Of a stretch of 64,000 bases of DNA, positions 48,875 through 56,456 are shown in pieces. The notes under the pieces were generated by a model. It was not told the DNA's origin, ran no database searches, and saw only the letters and a program-made list of their open reading frames with translations. Numbering within the stretch: position 1 is the first letter of the stretch; every line of letters starts with the position of its first letter. The position numbers were made by a program, and so were the translations under genes. The stretch is from Bacteroidota bacterium (GTDB lineage Bacteria > Bacteroidota > Bacteroidia > UBA7662 > CANHCV01). The stretch spans positions 1 through 64,000 of the forward strand of contig CANMVY010000010.1 in the NCBI GenBank assembly GCA_947501265.1, given 5' to 3'.

Positions 48875-49300
48875 TTAAAAATCAAAATCTCCATCATTAT
48901 CAGAATCAACTGCATAATCATCTGCAATTCCATCTCCGTCGTAATCCATAGCGACAACATCAACATCTCCATCACCATCAGTATCATATGCCATGGTATC
49001 TACCTGACCGTCACCGTCTGTATCCATTGCCACCGTATCAACTTGACCGTCACCATTTGTATCATATGCCACCGTATCAACTTGACCGTCACCATCTGAA
49101 TCCATTGCAATTGTATCAACATGCCCATCCCCATCAGTATCATAGGCTATTGTGTCGATAAAACCATCATCATCACTGTCTATTGCTATAACATCTGAAT
49201 CACCATCATTATCAGAATCAATAAAAATGGCATCAGCATACCCGTCATTATTTGTATCTTTTGCGACAGATTCATTAATTCCATCATTATTTAGGTCTAG
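48875..49300. repeat. 39-base coding tandem repeat
   Basis: The gene for the Asp-rich protein consists of about eleven direct copies of a 39-base unit. Several middle copies share long nearly identical stretches around 48990-49110 (GTATCAACTTGACCGTCACC recurs), which suggests recent duplication. Copies are contiguous with no spacers, so this is not a CRISPR array. Confidence 0.88.
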
Positions 49301-49312
49301 GTTTTTATTCAT
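48875..49312 (-). CDS. Protein built of eleven 13-residue Asp-rich calcium-loop-like repeats
   Basis: The protein is 145 residues: 5 N-terminal residues (MNKNL), ten full 13-residue repeats and a last one of 10. The consensus is D-x-[DN]-[GND]-D-G-x-x-[DE]-x-x-A-x, for example DTDGDGQVDTVAM, close to the DxDxDG calcium loop of EF-hands and type-3 repeats. There is no signal peptide, membrane segment or other domain. The next gene on the strand is the zinc-ribbon membrane protein. Calcium binding is inferred from the loop. Confidence 0.85.
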   Translation of the reverse strand: MNKNLDLNNDGINESVAKDTNNDGYADAIFIDSDNDGDSDVIAIDSDDDGFIDTIAYDTDGDGHVDTIAMDSDGDGQVDTVAYDTNGDGQVDTVAMDTDGDGQVDTMAYDTDGDGDVDVVAMDYDGDGIADDYAVDSDNDGDFDF

Positions 49313-49352
49313 TTTTTTAGTTTAAATTTTTATTTACTTTGTTTTTATTTTA

Positions 49353-49375
49353 GTGTGCATTAATAAAATGTACAC
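49353..49375. promoter_or_regulatory. Candidate operator: 9-base inverted repeat
   Basis: GTGTGCATT-AATAA-AATGTACAC is an inverted repeat with 8 of 9 matching positions. It lies between the divergent Asp-rich repeat gene and the XRE regulator gene, where a regulator binding site would be expected. Confidence 0.4.
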
Positions 49376-49458
49376 ATTTCAAATTTAATGATTGATATTG
49401 ATTCAAAAAGTGTTTTAAAAATCCCGATTAGATTATCAGTTTGTGATTTTGGTAGGCA

Positions 49459-49899
49459 ATGGTTAAATTTGAGGATATGGAAGGGCAAAATGCTATGGAT
49501 GTAGGACATAAAATCAGAAGAATCCGAGAAATCAAAGGAATTAAGCAAGAAACAATCGCCAATCAAATTGGCATTGCAGTTAGTTCTTTTGGGAAAATAG
49601 AGCGAGGGGAAATACAGCTTTCTGTGGAAAGACTTCAGGCTATTGCCGAGGCGCTTGAACTTCCGGTAAATGCCATCCTTGAATATGATGAAGGAGTGAA
49701 TAATTTCTTCAACTCGAATACGTTTAACACGACGGGTCTTGGCGGATTCTTCAATACCTCCAATTCTCACTTTCATATGAACAATGAGGAAACACTTCTA
49801 AAACAAATAGAAGTTCTTATGGGAATGCTAAAAAGCATGGAGCATGTCGTAGCGACTCAGAAAGACCTTATCAATGAGTTGAGAGGAAAAAACAATTAG
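49459..49899 (+). CDS. XRE-family HTH regulator with C-terminal coiled coil
   Basis: The protein is 146 residues from the first ATG; ATG codons at 49477 and 49495 are alternative starts, the latter just before the domain. The HTH (KIRRIREIKGIKQETIANQI, then GKIERGEIQLSVERL) is a standard Cro/CI type. The middle is Asn/Phe-rich and the last 35 residues form a likely coiled coil (LLKQIEVLMGMLKSMEHVV). It is divergent from the Asp-rich repeat gene and probably controls the block. Confidence 0.87.
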   Translation: MVKFEDMEGQNAMDVGHKIRRIREIKGIKQETIANQIGIAVSSFGKIERGEIQLSVERLQAIAEALELPVNAILEYDEGVNNFFNSNTFNTTGLGGFFNTSNSHFHMNNEETLLKQIEVLMGMLKSMEHVVATQKDLINELRGKNN

Positions 49900-50243
49900 G
49901 TTTGACAGTCCACTAATTACCTATTTTTATTGAGATAGCTCAAAGTATCTAGGTACCTCTTCCCCTGGAGCTACTCCTCGGCAAGGCCCAGGCCACTAAA
50001 ATAGGTTTGATTGTGAGAATGATTTTCATATTAGGTTATTCTAGCCCTTCAAAAAAATCAATGGTTTTTATTGGGACCGCCCTTCGATTGAACTCAGGGA
50101 TCACCCTTGTCCCTTAGGGATAACTCGAAGCGCCCGCCCCGAGAGAGATCAATTTACCGCATTATTCTTGGGAGGATTTGCCTTCGCTCCCAAGACAATT
50201 TCATTTGATTTTCACTTTCCCTTTCCCCCCCCCAATCCAAAAT
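49900..50243. other. Non-coding interval between XRE gene and tRNA-Ser terminator
   Basis: No convincing coding frame is seen on either strand. A 6-base inverted pair, CTTCGA (50082-50087) and TCGAAG (50125-50130), encloses a nested AGGGA/TCCCT pair, so a structured RNA or a decayed RNA gene is possible. I find no copy of the tRNA-Ser 3' end here. In such a compact genome, 344 empty bases are notable. Confidence 0.5.
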
Positions 50244-50269
50244 AAAAAAACCCGGCGATGCCAGGTTTT
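50244..50269 (-). terminator. Intrinsic terminator after tRNA-Ser
   Basis: On the minus strand AAAACCTGGC-ATC-GCCGGGTTTT forms a 10-bp stem with one U-G pair, then continues as a T-run. It lies 11 bases past the tRNA 3' end. Confidence 0.85.
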
Positions 50270-50280
50270 CAGTTAATTTG

Positions 50281-50368
50281 CGGAGACGGAGAGATTCGAA
50301 CTCTCGATACGCTTTTGGCGTATACACACTTTCCAGGCGTGCTCCTTCAGCCACTCGGACACGTCTCC
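50281..50368 (-). tRNA. tRNA-Ser(GGA)
   Basis: The 88-base gene reads from 50368 down to 50281. The acceptor stem GGAGACG pairs with CGTCTCC, with discriminator G as in serine tRNAs. The anticodon loop CTGGAAA gives anticodon GGA (serine codons UCC/UCU). There is a long variable arm (TATACGCCAAAAGCGTAT forms a hairpin), diagnostic of a class II tRNA, and the T-loop is GTTCGAATC. The CCA end is not encoded; the next bases are CAA. It has its own terminator. Confidence 0.96.
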
Positions 50369-50451
50369 AGGAATGAGGGGCAAAAATAGCTGATTTTTTT
50401 AACCCTACCAAGTTTACCCAGAAATAAACCATTTTTTTGCCTTTCTCGTTT

Positions 50452-50459
50452 TACATTTG
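50452..50459 (+). promoter_or_regulatory. Candidate -7 box for the A-type Fe-S carrier gene
   Basis: TACATTTG is an exact TAnnTTTG, 17 bases before ATG 50477. Confidence 0.55.
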
Positions 50460-50476
50460 TAACTCCAATTCAATCC

Positions 50477-50785
50477 ATGATTACCATATCCGAAAAAGCC
50501 GCTAACCAAGTAAAAAGCCTGCAAAACAACAAGGCCGTGCGCGTTTCTGTCACCTCCGGTGGCTGTTCGGGGCTAACGTATCAGCTCGATTTTGTGGATG
50601 CCCCCGCCCCCAACGACGAGGTTTTTGTGCTGCACAACATTACCCTTTGTTGCGATAAAAAAAGCTTTTTCTACCTCATCGGAACCGAACTCGACTTCTC
50701 CGACGGACTTCAAGGAAAAGGATTCTTTTTCAATAACCCCAATGCATCCCGCACCTGCGCTTGCGGAGAAAGTTTTTCCCTCTAA
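50477..50785 (+). CDS. A-type iron-sulfur cluster carrier (IscA/ErpA/SufA-like)
   Basis: The 102-residue protein carries the three conserved cysteines: GGCSGLTYQLDF in the middle and TCACGESFSL at the C-terminus (CxCG). Length and motifs match the HesB/IscA family, which delivers Fe-S clusters. No other isc or suf gene is in the window. It lies 6 bases before the VWA-like gene. Confidence 0.94.
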   Translation: MITISEKAANQVKSLQNNKAVRVSVTSGGCSGLTYQLDFVDAPAPNDEVFVLHNITLCCDKKSFFYLIGTELDFSDGLQGKGFFFNNPNASRTCACGESFSL

Positions 50786-50791
50786 ACCCCA

Positions 50792-52894
50792 GTGCAACTC
50801 CTCTCTCCATTTTCCCCTCTTTGGTACGGATTGGCCGCCCTCCTTTCCTTTGGCATCGCCACCTTATTCTACTATTTTAAACCTCAAAAATCCTACCCTA
50901 ACCCGTGGATTCAACGAGGCCTTTTCCTCCTGAAATCTTTATCTACCTTTCTCCTTCTCCTCCTTTTCATCAATCCCATCCTTCGAAAAAACAACCGGGT
51001 GGTGCAAAAACCCATCATCGGAATTTTAGTCGATCAATCCCAATCCATTGCGCTGCAACCCCAAGGGAAAACCTACACCCAAGAAATTCCCGAGAAAATC
51101 AGAAAGATAAAAGAGAAACTTGAAGGCAATTTCGAGGTAAAAACGTTTTCTTTTTCCAACGAATTGGCCGATTCTCTCGCACCGCGTTGGAGCGGAAACG
51201 CCTCCAACCTCGGCAAGGCCCTGGAGCAATTCCAGGAAAAACTCGAAGGCCAAAATGTTGGGGCACTCCTCATGGTTTCCGACGGAATCGTTAATCAAGG
51301 AAAAAATCCATGGTACGTTGCTCAACAATTGCCGTATCCCATTTTCCCGTTGGCCTTGGGAGACACCACTCCCCAGAAAGATTTGGCCATTCAATCCATC
51401 AAACACAACGAAATTGTGCTGAAAGGAAACGAATTCCAATCGGTATTTTCCATTTCTGCCAAAGCGCTATCCGGTAAAACGGCTTCCTATTCCCTTCAGA
51501 AAATTACCAATAATAATCAGCCTTCACCCGTTAAAACCGGGAATTTCCCCATTCAACAAGATCAATTTCAAACCAACATTTCGGTGCAACTTCCCGCTAA
51601 CGAAGCCGGATTGTTGCATTACCGATTAACCCTTGCAACCGTTGGGGGCGAAAAAAATACCCAGAACAACACCAAAGATTTTTTTGTTGAAGTGATCGAC
51701 GATCGCGCCCGAATTCTTCTTCTGGCATCCGCTCCACATCCCGACGTGGCAACCGTTCGTCAAATTCTCTCCCAAAAACAATCGATGGAAGTGGTTGTAA
51801 AAAATCCGGAATCGGGCAACATCAACCTTTCCAATTTCGATGCGGTGATTTGCTTTCAGCTGCCATCCATCAACGGAAACGATCAAATCGTTCAGCAAAT
51901 TCGCCAAAGTCAACTTCCGGTTTGGTACATCGGAGGAAACCAAACAGCCTATTCCCGCCTCAATGCTCTTCAAGGATTAATTTCGGTGCGGCCGGCGGGA
52001 AAATCGCTTTCCAACGAAATTACCCCCATTCCCAATGCCCAATTCTCCCTTTTCGGACTTTCTGAAAAATGCACCCAACGCCTTTCATCTTTCCCGCCTC
52101 TTCAAGTGCCTTACGGCGATTATTCCGTCCAAGGAAATGCAGCGGTTCTTTTCCAACAACAAATTAAATCGGTTCCCACTTCCATGCCGCTTCTCGCCTA
52201 CGGAGATCAGCAAGGCGTTCGACAGGCCGTTTTGGTGGGCGAAGGAATTTGGAAATGGTACCTCGACGAATACGAACAATTTGGCGATCACGCCGCAGTA
52301 GACGAATGGGTTTCAAAAACGGTACAATACCTCGCCCTAAAACAAAACAAAAAGATTTTTCGAGCGAAATCAGATCGACTCATTTACGAAGAAGGCAACG
52401 AAGTTTTGTTCACGGCAGAATTGTTCAACAAAAACTACGAAGCGGTGAATGAGGCAGATGTTCAGCTTACACTCACCAATGCAAAAGGCAAAACTTTTGT
52501 TTTTTCCATGGGCAAAACCGACCAGAAATACCTCGCCAATGTTGGAAAATGGCCGGAAGGAAAATACCAATACGAAGCGAAAACAACCTACCAAGGAACC
52601 ACCTACATCGAAAAAGGAGCGTTTTCAGTTCAAGGAACCGCCCTCGAAGCCGCAATAACCCAAGCCAATTGGACCACCTTGCGAAATTTAGCCGCTCCTC
52701 AAAAAGGCCGGCTTTACCCCTACAACGAGTGGGAAAAAGTGGTCTCCGATTTGGAAAATCGCCCCGACCTCAAACCGGTTAGTTACATGGAGCTCTTGCT
52801 CACCGAAATCTTAGACGTGCCTTTCCTTTTGATCGCCATGTTGCTTCTTTGGTCGGCAGAATGGTTATGGAGAAAATGGTTGGGACACGCTTAA
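50792..52894 (+). CDS. Membrane protein with von Willebrand A-like domain
   Basis: The 700-residue protein starts at GTG 50792 and has two N-terminal membrane helices (LWYGLAALLSFGIATLFYYF and a second at ~43-62), a VWA-type domain with the MIDAS motif VDQSQSI near residue 82 and LLMVSDGIVNQGKNP, then beta-rich regions and a C-terminal helix (VPFLLIAMLLLWSAEWLW). The layout is common in Bacteroidota proteins of unknown role. It overlaps the next gene (anmK) by at least 19 bases. Confidence 0.78.
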   Translation: MQLLSPFSPLWYGLAALLSFGIATLFYYFKPQKSYPNPWIQRGLFLLKSLSTFLLLLLFINPILRKNNRVVQKPIIGILVDQSQSIALQPQGKTYTQEIPEKIRKIKEKLEGNFEVKTFSFSNELADSLAPRWSGNASNLGKALEQFQEKLEGQNVGALLMVSDGIVNQGKNPWYVAQQLPYPIFPLALGDTTPQKDLAIQSIKHNEIVLKGNEFQSVFSISAKALSGKTASYSLQKITNNNQPSPVKTGNFPIQQDQFQTNISVQLPANEAGLLHYRLTLATVGGEKNTQNNTKDFFVEVIDDRARILLLASAPHPDVATVRQILSQKQSMEVVVKNPESGNINLSNFDAVICFQLPSINGNDQIVQQIRQSQLPVWYIGGNQTAYSRLNALQGLISVRPAGKSLSNEITPIPNAQFSLFGLSEKCTQRLSSFPPLQVPYGDYSVQGNAAVLFQQQIKSVPTSMPLLAYGDQQGVRQAVLVGEGIWKWYLDEYEQFGDHAAVDEWVSKTVQYLALKQNKKIFRAKSDRLIYEEGNEVLFTAELFNKNYEAVNEADVQLTLTNAKGKTFVFSMGKTDQKYLANVGKWPEGKYQYEAKTTYQGTTYIEKGAFSVQGTALEAAITQANWTTLRNLAAPQKGRLYPYNEWEKVVSDLENRPDLKPVSYMELLLTEILDVPFLLIAMLLLWSAEWLWRKWLGHA

Positions 52895-53925
52895 ATCCTA
52901 TCCAAGCCGTTGGGCTCATGTCGGGAACCTCCTTGGACGGTATTGACTTGGCCTACGTGCATTTTTGGGAGGAAGATGGTTGGAAATTCAACCTTCAACA
53001 CACCCATTACATTCCGTATTCCAACCCAGAAAAGACGGAGCTGCGCAACTTGATGGAGGTCCCATCGGCCGAATTGCTTTCGGCACATGCCCGATGGGGA
53101 CAACGTTTCGGGCAGGAAATTCGAACTTGGTTGAACACCATTCAACAAACCCCGCATTTGATCGCTTCTCACGGACACACCATTTTCCATCAACCAGATC
53201 AAGGATTCACCTTTCAATTGGGCGATGGATACGCTTTGCAACGGGAAGTTGGTTTGCCGGTGGTGTTCGACTTCCGAAGCGCCGATGTGGCGGCCGGCGG
53301 ACAAGGCGCCCCTTTGGTACCGTTCGGAGAGTTTCACTTGTTTCCCACCTACGAACATTTCCTAAACATTGGGGGAATTGCCAACGGAAGCTCTCGCGGA
53401 AAGGATACCATGGTAGCCCGCGATATTTCCTTTGCCAACATGTGGTTCAACCATTCCTCCCAAAAACGGGGATGGGCGTTTGACGAAAACGGTGAAGGCG
53501 CAAAGCAAGGAGTGGTTTGTGGCTCGCTGTACTCCCAATTGTTGGAAGAATCGCTGTCCATTTCCGGTAGCTTATCGGCCGAATTAGCGATGAATAGCTT
53601 GAGGTGGATTGATGCTGCGGGGATATCGGCCGAAGATGAGCTGCGAACCGAATTGGAGGTCATGCTGGAAGTTTTTCGGCAGAAGTGGAATGTTCAAGGA
53701 ACCGTGTTGGTAACCGGTGGGGGCGCAAAAAATACCTTTTTATTGGAGCGGATGAACCAAACCCTTTCGGCCAATTTTGTAGCAGCCACCTCAGAACTCA
53801 TCGATTTTAAAGAGGCCCTTGTTTTCGCATTTCTTGGAGTCGTTCGAATCCGAGGAGAGAAGAATGTTTTCCCCTCGGTTACGGGTGCAAAATTTGCAAC
53901 ATCCGGAGGAATTTTCCTGCCATAA
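52861..53925 (+). CDS. anmK: Anhydro-N-acetylmuramic acid kinase
   Basis: The ~354-residue enzyme phosphorylates and opens 1,6-anhydro-MurNAc during peptidoglycan recycling. Motifs: GLMSGTSLDGIDLAYVHF (nucleotide region), IASHGHTIFHQP, VVFDFRSADVAAGGQGAPLV, and TGGGAKNTFLLERM. The start is uncertain: ATG 52861, 52867 and 52876 are all in frame and overlap the upstream gene, whose stop is at 52894. Confidence 0.93.
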   Translation: MVMEKMVGTRLNPIQAVGLMSGTSLDGIDLAYVHFWEEDGWKFNLQHTHYIPYSNPEKTELRNLMEVPSAELLSAHARWGQRFGQEIRTWLNTIQQTPHLIASHGHTIFHQPDQGFTFQLGDGYALQREVGLPVVFDFRSADVAAGGQGAPLVPFGEFHLFPTYEHFLNIGGIANGSSRGKDTMVARDISFANMWFNHSSQKRGWAFDENGEGAKQGVVCGSLYSQLLEESLSISGSLSAELAMNSLRWIDAAGISAEDELRTELEVMLEVFRQKWNVQGTVLVTGGGAKNTFLLERMNQTLSANFVAATSELIDFKEALVFAFLGVVRIRGEKNVFPSVTGAKFATSGGIFLP

Positions 53926-53960
53926 TACCGTTTTGGGGGTAATTTTACAAAAAACCTCCT

Positions 53961-54416
53961 ATGCCTATCCCATCCATTTTTATTCCCGAAGAAACCGAAA
54001 AATTGGTTGCTCGAATTGAATCCTTAACGCCACAAAACCAACCTCTTTGGGGAAAAATGAGCGTTGCCCAAATGATGGCTCATTGCGCTATTCCCTATGA
54101 AATGGATCCGCAAAATCCACCTAAAATTGGGTTTTTCTTGAAATGGATGATGAGAAATTTCTTTAAAAAATCCATGCTAAGTGAGAAGCCTTACCAACAC
54201 CATATTCAAACAGCGCCCCTTTTCCGAATGGTGAATGAAAAGGATTTTCAAGAAGAGAAAACCCGTCTTATTGCCCTTGTAAAAGCGAGCCACGCCATGG
54301 GCGAAGGATTTTACCAAGGGTTGCCTCATTACGCATTAGGGCGCTTAAGTTCGGAAGAGTGGAGCACCCTTTTGTACAAGCACCTCGACCACCATTTGAG
54401 GCAATTTGGTGCTTAA
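53961..54416 (+). CDS. DUF1569 (DinB-like) protein
   Basis: The 151-residue protein has WGKMSVAQMMAHCAIPYEM near residue 30, with a conserved His as in the DinB/DUF1569 four-helix family. Two more His-rich sites follow (KPYQHHIQTAP, KHLDHHLRQF), the likely metal ligands. Enzymatic role unknown. It lies about 35 bases after anmK, on the same strand. Confidence 0.82.
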   Translation: MPIPSIFIPEETEKLVARIESLTPQNQPLWGKMSVAQMMAHCAIPYEMDPQNPPKIGFFLKWMMRNFFKKSMLSEKPYQHHIQTAPLFRMVNEKDFQEEKTRLIALVKASHAMGEGFYQGLPHYALGRLSSEEWSTLLYKHLDHHLRQFGA

Positions 54417-54430
54417 TTCGAAATTTTTCG

Positions 54431-54438
54431 TACATTTA
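54431..54438 (+). promoter_or_regulatory. Weak candidate -7 box for the beta-propeller protein gene
   Basis: TACATTTA differs from TAnnTTTG in the last base and lies 14 bases before ATG 54453. Confidence 0.35.
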
Positions 54439-54452
54439 CAAAAACCAATTTT

Positions 54453-55364
54453 ATGAAAAAAATTACTCTTTTGGCTGCGGTATTTGCCGCATTCGCCGCT
54501 TCTGCCCAAACCAAATTGGAGGGCCTTTCCCATCCAGAATCCGTTTGTTCCAACGGTAAATTCACCTTCGTTTCCAACCTGGGCGAAAAAGTAGAGCCCA
54601 CCAAACGCGATGAAGATGGATTCATTTCCAAATTCGATGCAAAAGGTGCCGAAGTGAAAAAAGATTTCATTTCAGGATTGAATGCTCCCAAAGGAATGGC
54701 CATCGTGAAAGATGTGTTGTACGTGGCCGATTTGGATCAAATTCGCGGATTTAAAATCAAAGATGGCAAAGAAGTATTCAACTTGGATTTGGCCGATATG
54801 GGCTCTACCTATTTGAATGATATCGTAATGATTGATGAGCAAACCTTGATCGTTTCTGCTACCGATATTCACAAACTCATCAAAGTAAATTTGAAAACCA
54901 AAAAAGGCGAAGAACTTTCCATCGCCAAACTACCTTCCATGGGTTGCAACGGATTAACCTTCGATGCTGAAAAGAAAATGCTATTCGTTGTAGGAATGGG
55001 TGGTAAAGTAACAAAGGGAGATGATGTAGAAGATATCCTCGGCGAAATCGGCATGATCAACTTGGCGGCAGATCCTGCAAAATGGGCCTACAAGCGCATT
55101 GGTAAAGCAACCGGAATGTTCGATGGCATTGCCATTTACGACGAAAAAACGCTTATCGTTTCCGATTGGAGGGGTGGAGAAGGAAAAGGCTGCATGTGGA
55201 AAATCGACCGCATGTCGGGAAAACCCACCGAAGCCGTGAAAATGGGCGCCTATGCCGGCCCAGCCGATTTTTACTTCAACGCCAAAGAAAATTCGGTGAT
55301 GATTCCCGATCTTTTGGGCGACAGTGTTTATCCCGTAACCGTTGACTTTAGCATCAAGAAATAA
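54453..55364 (+). CDS. Periplasmic beta-propeller (SMP-30/NHL-like) protein
   Basis: The 303-residue protein starts with a signal peptide (MKKITLLAAVFAAFAASAQ). The rest is made of repeated propeller blades, for example APKGMAIVKDVLYVADLDQI, and MGCNGLTFDAEKKMLFVVG, with many GF or VAD turns. It resembles SMP-30/gluconolactonase-like propellers. No catalytic metal site could be confirmed. The stop overlaps the ridA start by 1 base. Confidence 0.75.
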   Translation: MKKITLLAAVFAAFAASAQTKLEGLSHPESVCSNGKFTFVSNLGEKVEPTKRDEDGFISKFDAKGAEVKKDFISGLNAPKGMAIVKDVLYVADLDQIRGFKIKDGKEVFNLDLADMGSTYLNDIVMIDEQTLIVSATDIHKLIKVNLKTKKGEELSIAKLPSMGCNGLTFDAEKKMLFVVGMGGKVTKGDDVEDILGEIGMINLAADPAKWAYKRIGKATGMFDGIAIYDEKTLIVSDWRGGEGKGCMWKIDRMSGKPTEAVKMGAYAGPADFYFNAKENSVMIPDLLGDSVYPVTVDFSIKK

Positions 55365-55753
55365 TGGCAAGATCCGTCATCAAATCCCCCAACAGCCCCA
55401 ACCCCATTGGGCCTTACAGCCATGCTGTTCAAATCAATGGCGCACAAGGGCTTATTTTTACGAGCGGACAAGTGGCATTGAATGCCGAAACCGGAGAAAT
55501 GGTGCAAGATTCGATTGCTTCCGAAACCAAACAAGTGATGGAGAATCTTGAAAAAATTCTGCATTCTGCCGGGGTTAGCTTTTCCGACGTAGCTAAATCA
55601 ACCATTTTTTTAACCAATCTTGACGATTTTGCCGAGGTGAATGAGGTGTATGGAAGTTTCTTTCAGGGAGATTTCCCCGCGCGCGAAACGGTTCAGGTGG
55701 TTCGCCTTCCTCGCAATGCGCGCGTCGAAATTTCGATGATCGCCTCGCTTTAA
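55364..55753 (+). CDS. ridA: RidA family reactive intermediate deaminase
   Basis: The 129-residue protein hydrolyses reactive enamine or imine intermediates made by PLP enzymes. It shows PIGPYSHAVQINGAQGLIFT, the trimer-interface signature, and FPARETVQVVRLPRNARVEI with the conserved Arg. The length is normal. It lies head to tail with the propeller gene, with 1-base overlap. Confidence 0.96.
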   Translation: MARSVIKSPNSPNPIGPYSHAVQINGAQGLIFTSGQVALNAETGEMVQDSIASETKQVMENLEKILHSAGVSFSDVAKSTIFLTNLDDFAEVNEVYGSFFQGDFPARETVQVVRLPRNARVEISMIASL

Positions 55754-55775
55754 CGTTAATTTTTTCCTAATACCG

Positions 55776-55807
55776 TAGCCCAAGGAGTTGAAAATCGCCT
55801 TGGGCTA
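55776..55807 (+). terminator. Hairpin after ridA, possible terminator
   Basis: TAGCCCAAGG and CCTTGGGCTA pair over 10 bp with a 12-base loop. Only a loose T-rich sequence (TTTAATTT) follows, so termination strength is uncertain. The hairpin argues against a TTG start for the next gene inside its loop. Confidence 0.55.
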
Positions 55808-55823
55808 TTTAATTTGCCGAGGT

Positions 55824-56456
55824 ATGGAAGCACTCCAAGAATTTTTACGCTTCTTCAACGACCCTCAGCACATTATTGAAGCCGGAGGATTGCTGTTACT
55901 CATTTTCATCATTTTCATCGAAAATGGGTTGATCTTCGGATTGTTTTTTCCCGGAGATTCCCTTTTGTTTATTGCCGGTTTAATCGTTGCTACCCAACCC
56001 GAATTGCTTTCGATTGACCTCTCTTCCCTTCAAATTTCTTTGATTTTAGCCTCCATCCTGGGAAACGGTACCGGGTATTGGTTTGGAAAACGATGGGGGA
56101 AAAAATTGTACCAACGGCCGGATGGATTTCTTTTCAAACGAAAATACCTCGAAGCTACCGAGCAGTTTTACACCAAAAATGGCGGAAAAACCTTAATCAT
56201 TGGAAAATTTTTGCCCTACATCCGAACCCTCGCCCCCATCATTGCGGGTGTTATTCGGGTTCCTTTGTTAACGTTTTGGATTTTCAACGTACTAGGATCA
56301 ATCATTTGGGTCCTATCCCTAACCTCCTTGGGTTATTTCCTTGGAATTCAATTTCCGTGGATGAAAGATTACGTGGAATGGATTGCGGTTTTTTTCGTTG
56401 TCTTCGCAAGTATTGCGGTGGTAAGAACCTATCAGAAAAACAAAAAATCTTCTTAA
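55824..56456 (+). CDS. DedA/SNARE-associated family membrane protein
   Basis: The 210-residue protein starts at ATG 55824 (MEALQEFLRFF). It has four or five membrane helices and the family features FIENGLIFGLFFPGDSLLFI, GNGTGYWFGKRWG and FLPYIRTLAPIIAGVIRVPL, where the Arg in the latter is conserved. DedA proteins help to flip undecaprenyl phosphate or phospholipids. The end overlaps the convergent lipoprotein gene by 4 bases. Confidence 0.93.
   Translation: MEALQEFLRFFNDPQHIIEAGGLLLLIFIIFIENGLIFGLFFPGDSLLFIAGLIVATQPELLSIDLSSLQISLILASILGNGTGYWFGKRWGKKLYQRPDGFLFKRKYLEATEQFYTKNGGKTLIIGKFLPYIRTLAPIIAGVIRVPLLTFWIFNVLGSIIWVLSLTSLGYFLGIQFPWMKDYVEWIAVFFVVFASIAVVRTYQKNKKSS

Noticed and set aside
48875-49300. 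Regular direct repeats that might be a CRISPR array
   Set aside because: The 39-base units are contiguous, code a regular 13-residue peptide repeat in one frame and have no spacers; no cas gene is in the window.
50154-50432. 92-codon minus-strand open frame
   Set aside because: It runs through tRNA-Ser(GGA) and its terminator; the peptide is a translation of the tRNA.
55788-55823. TTG start giving the DedA protein 12 extra residues
   Set aside because: The TTG lies in the loop of the hairpin after ridA; ATG 55824 gives a normal DedA N-terminus.
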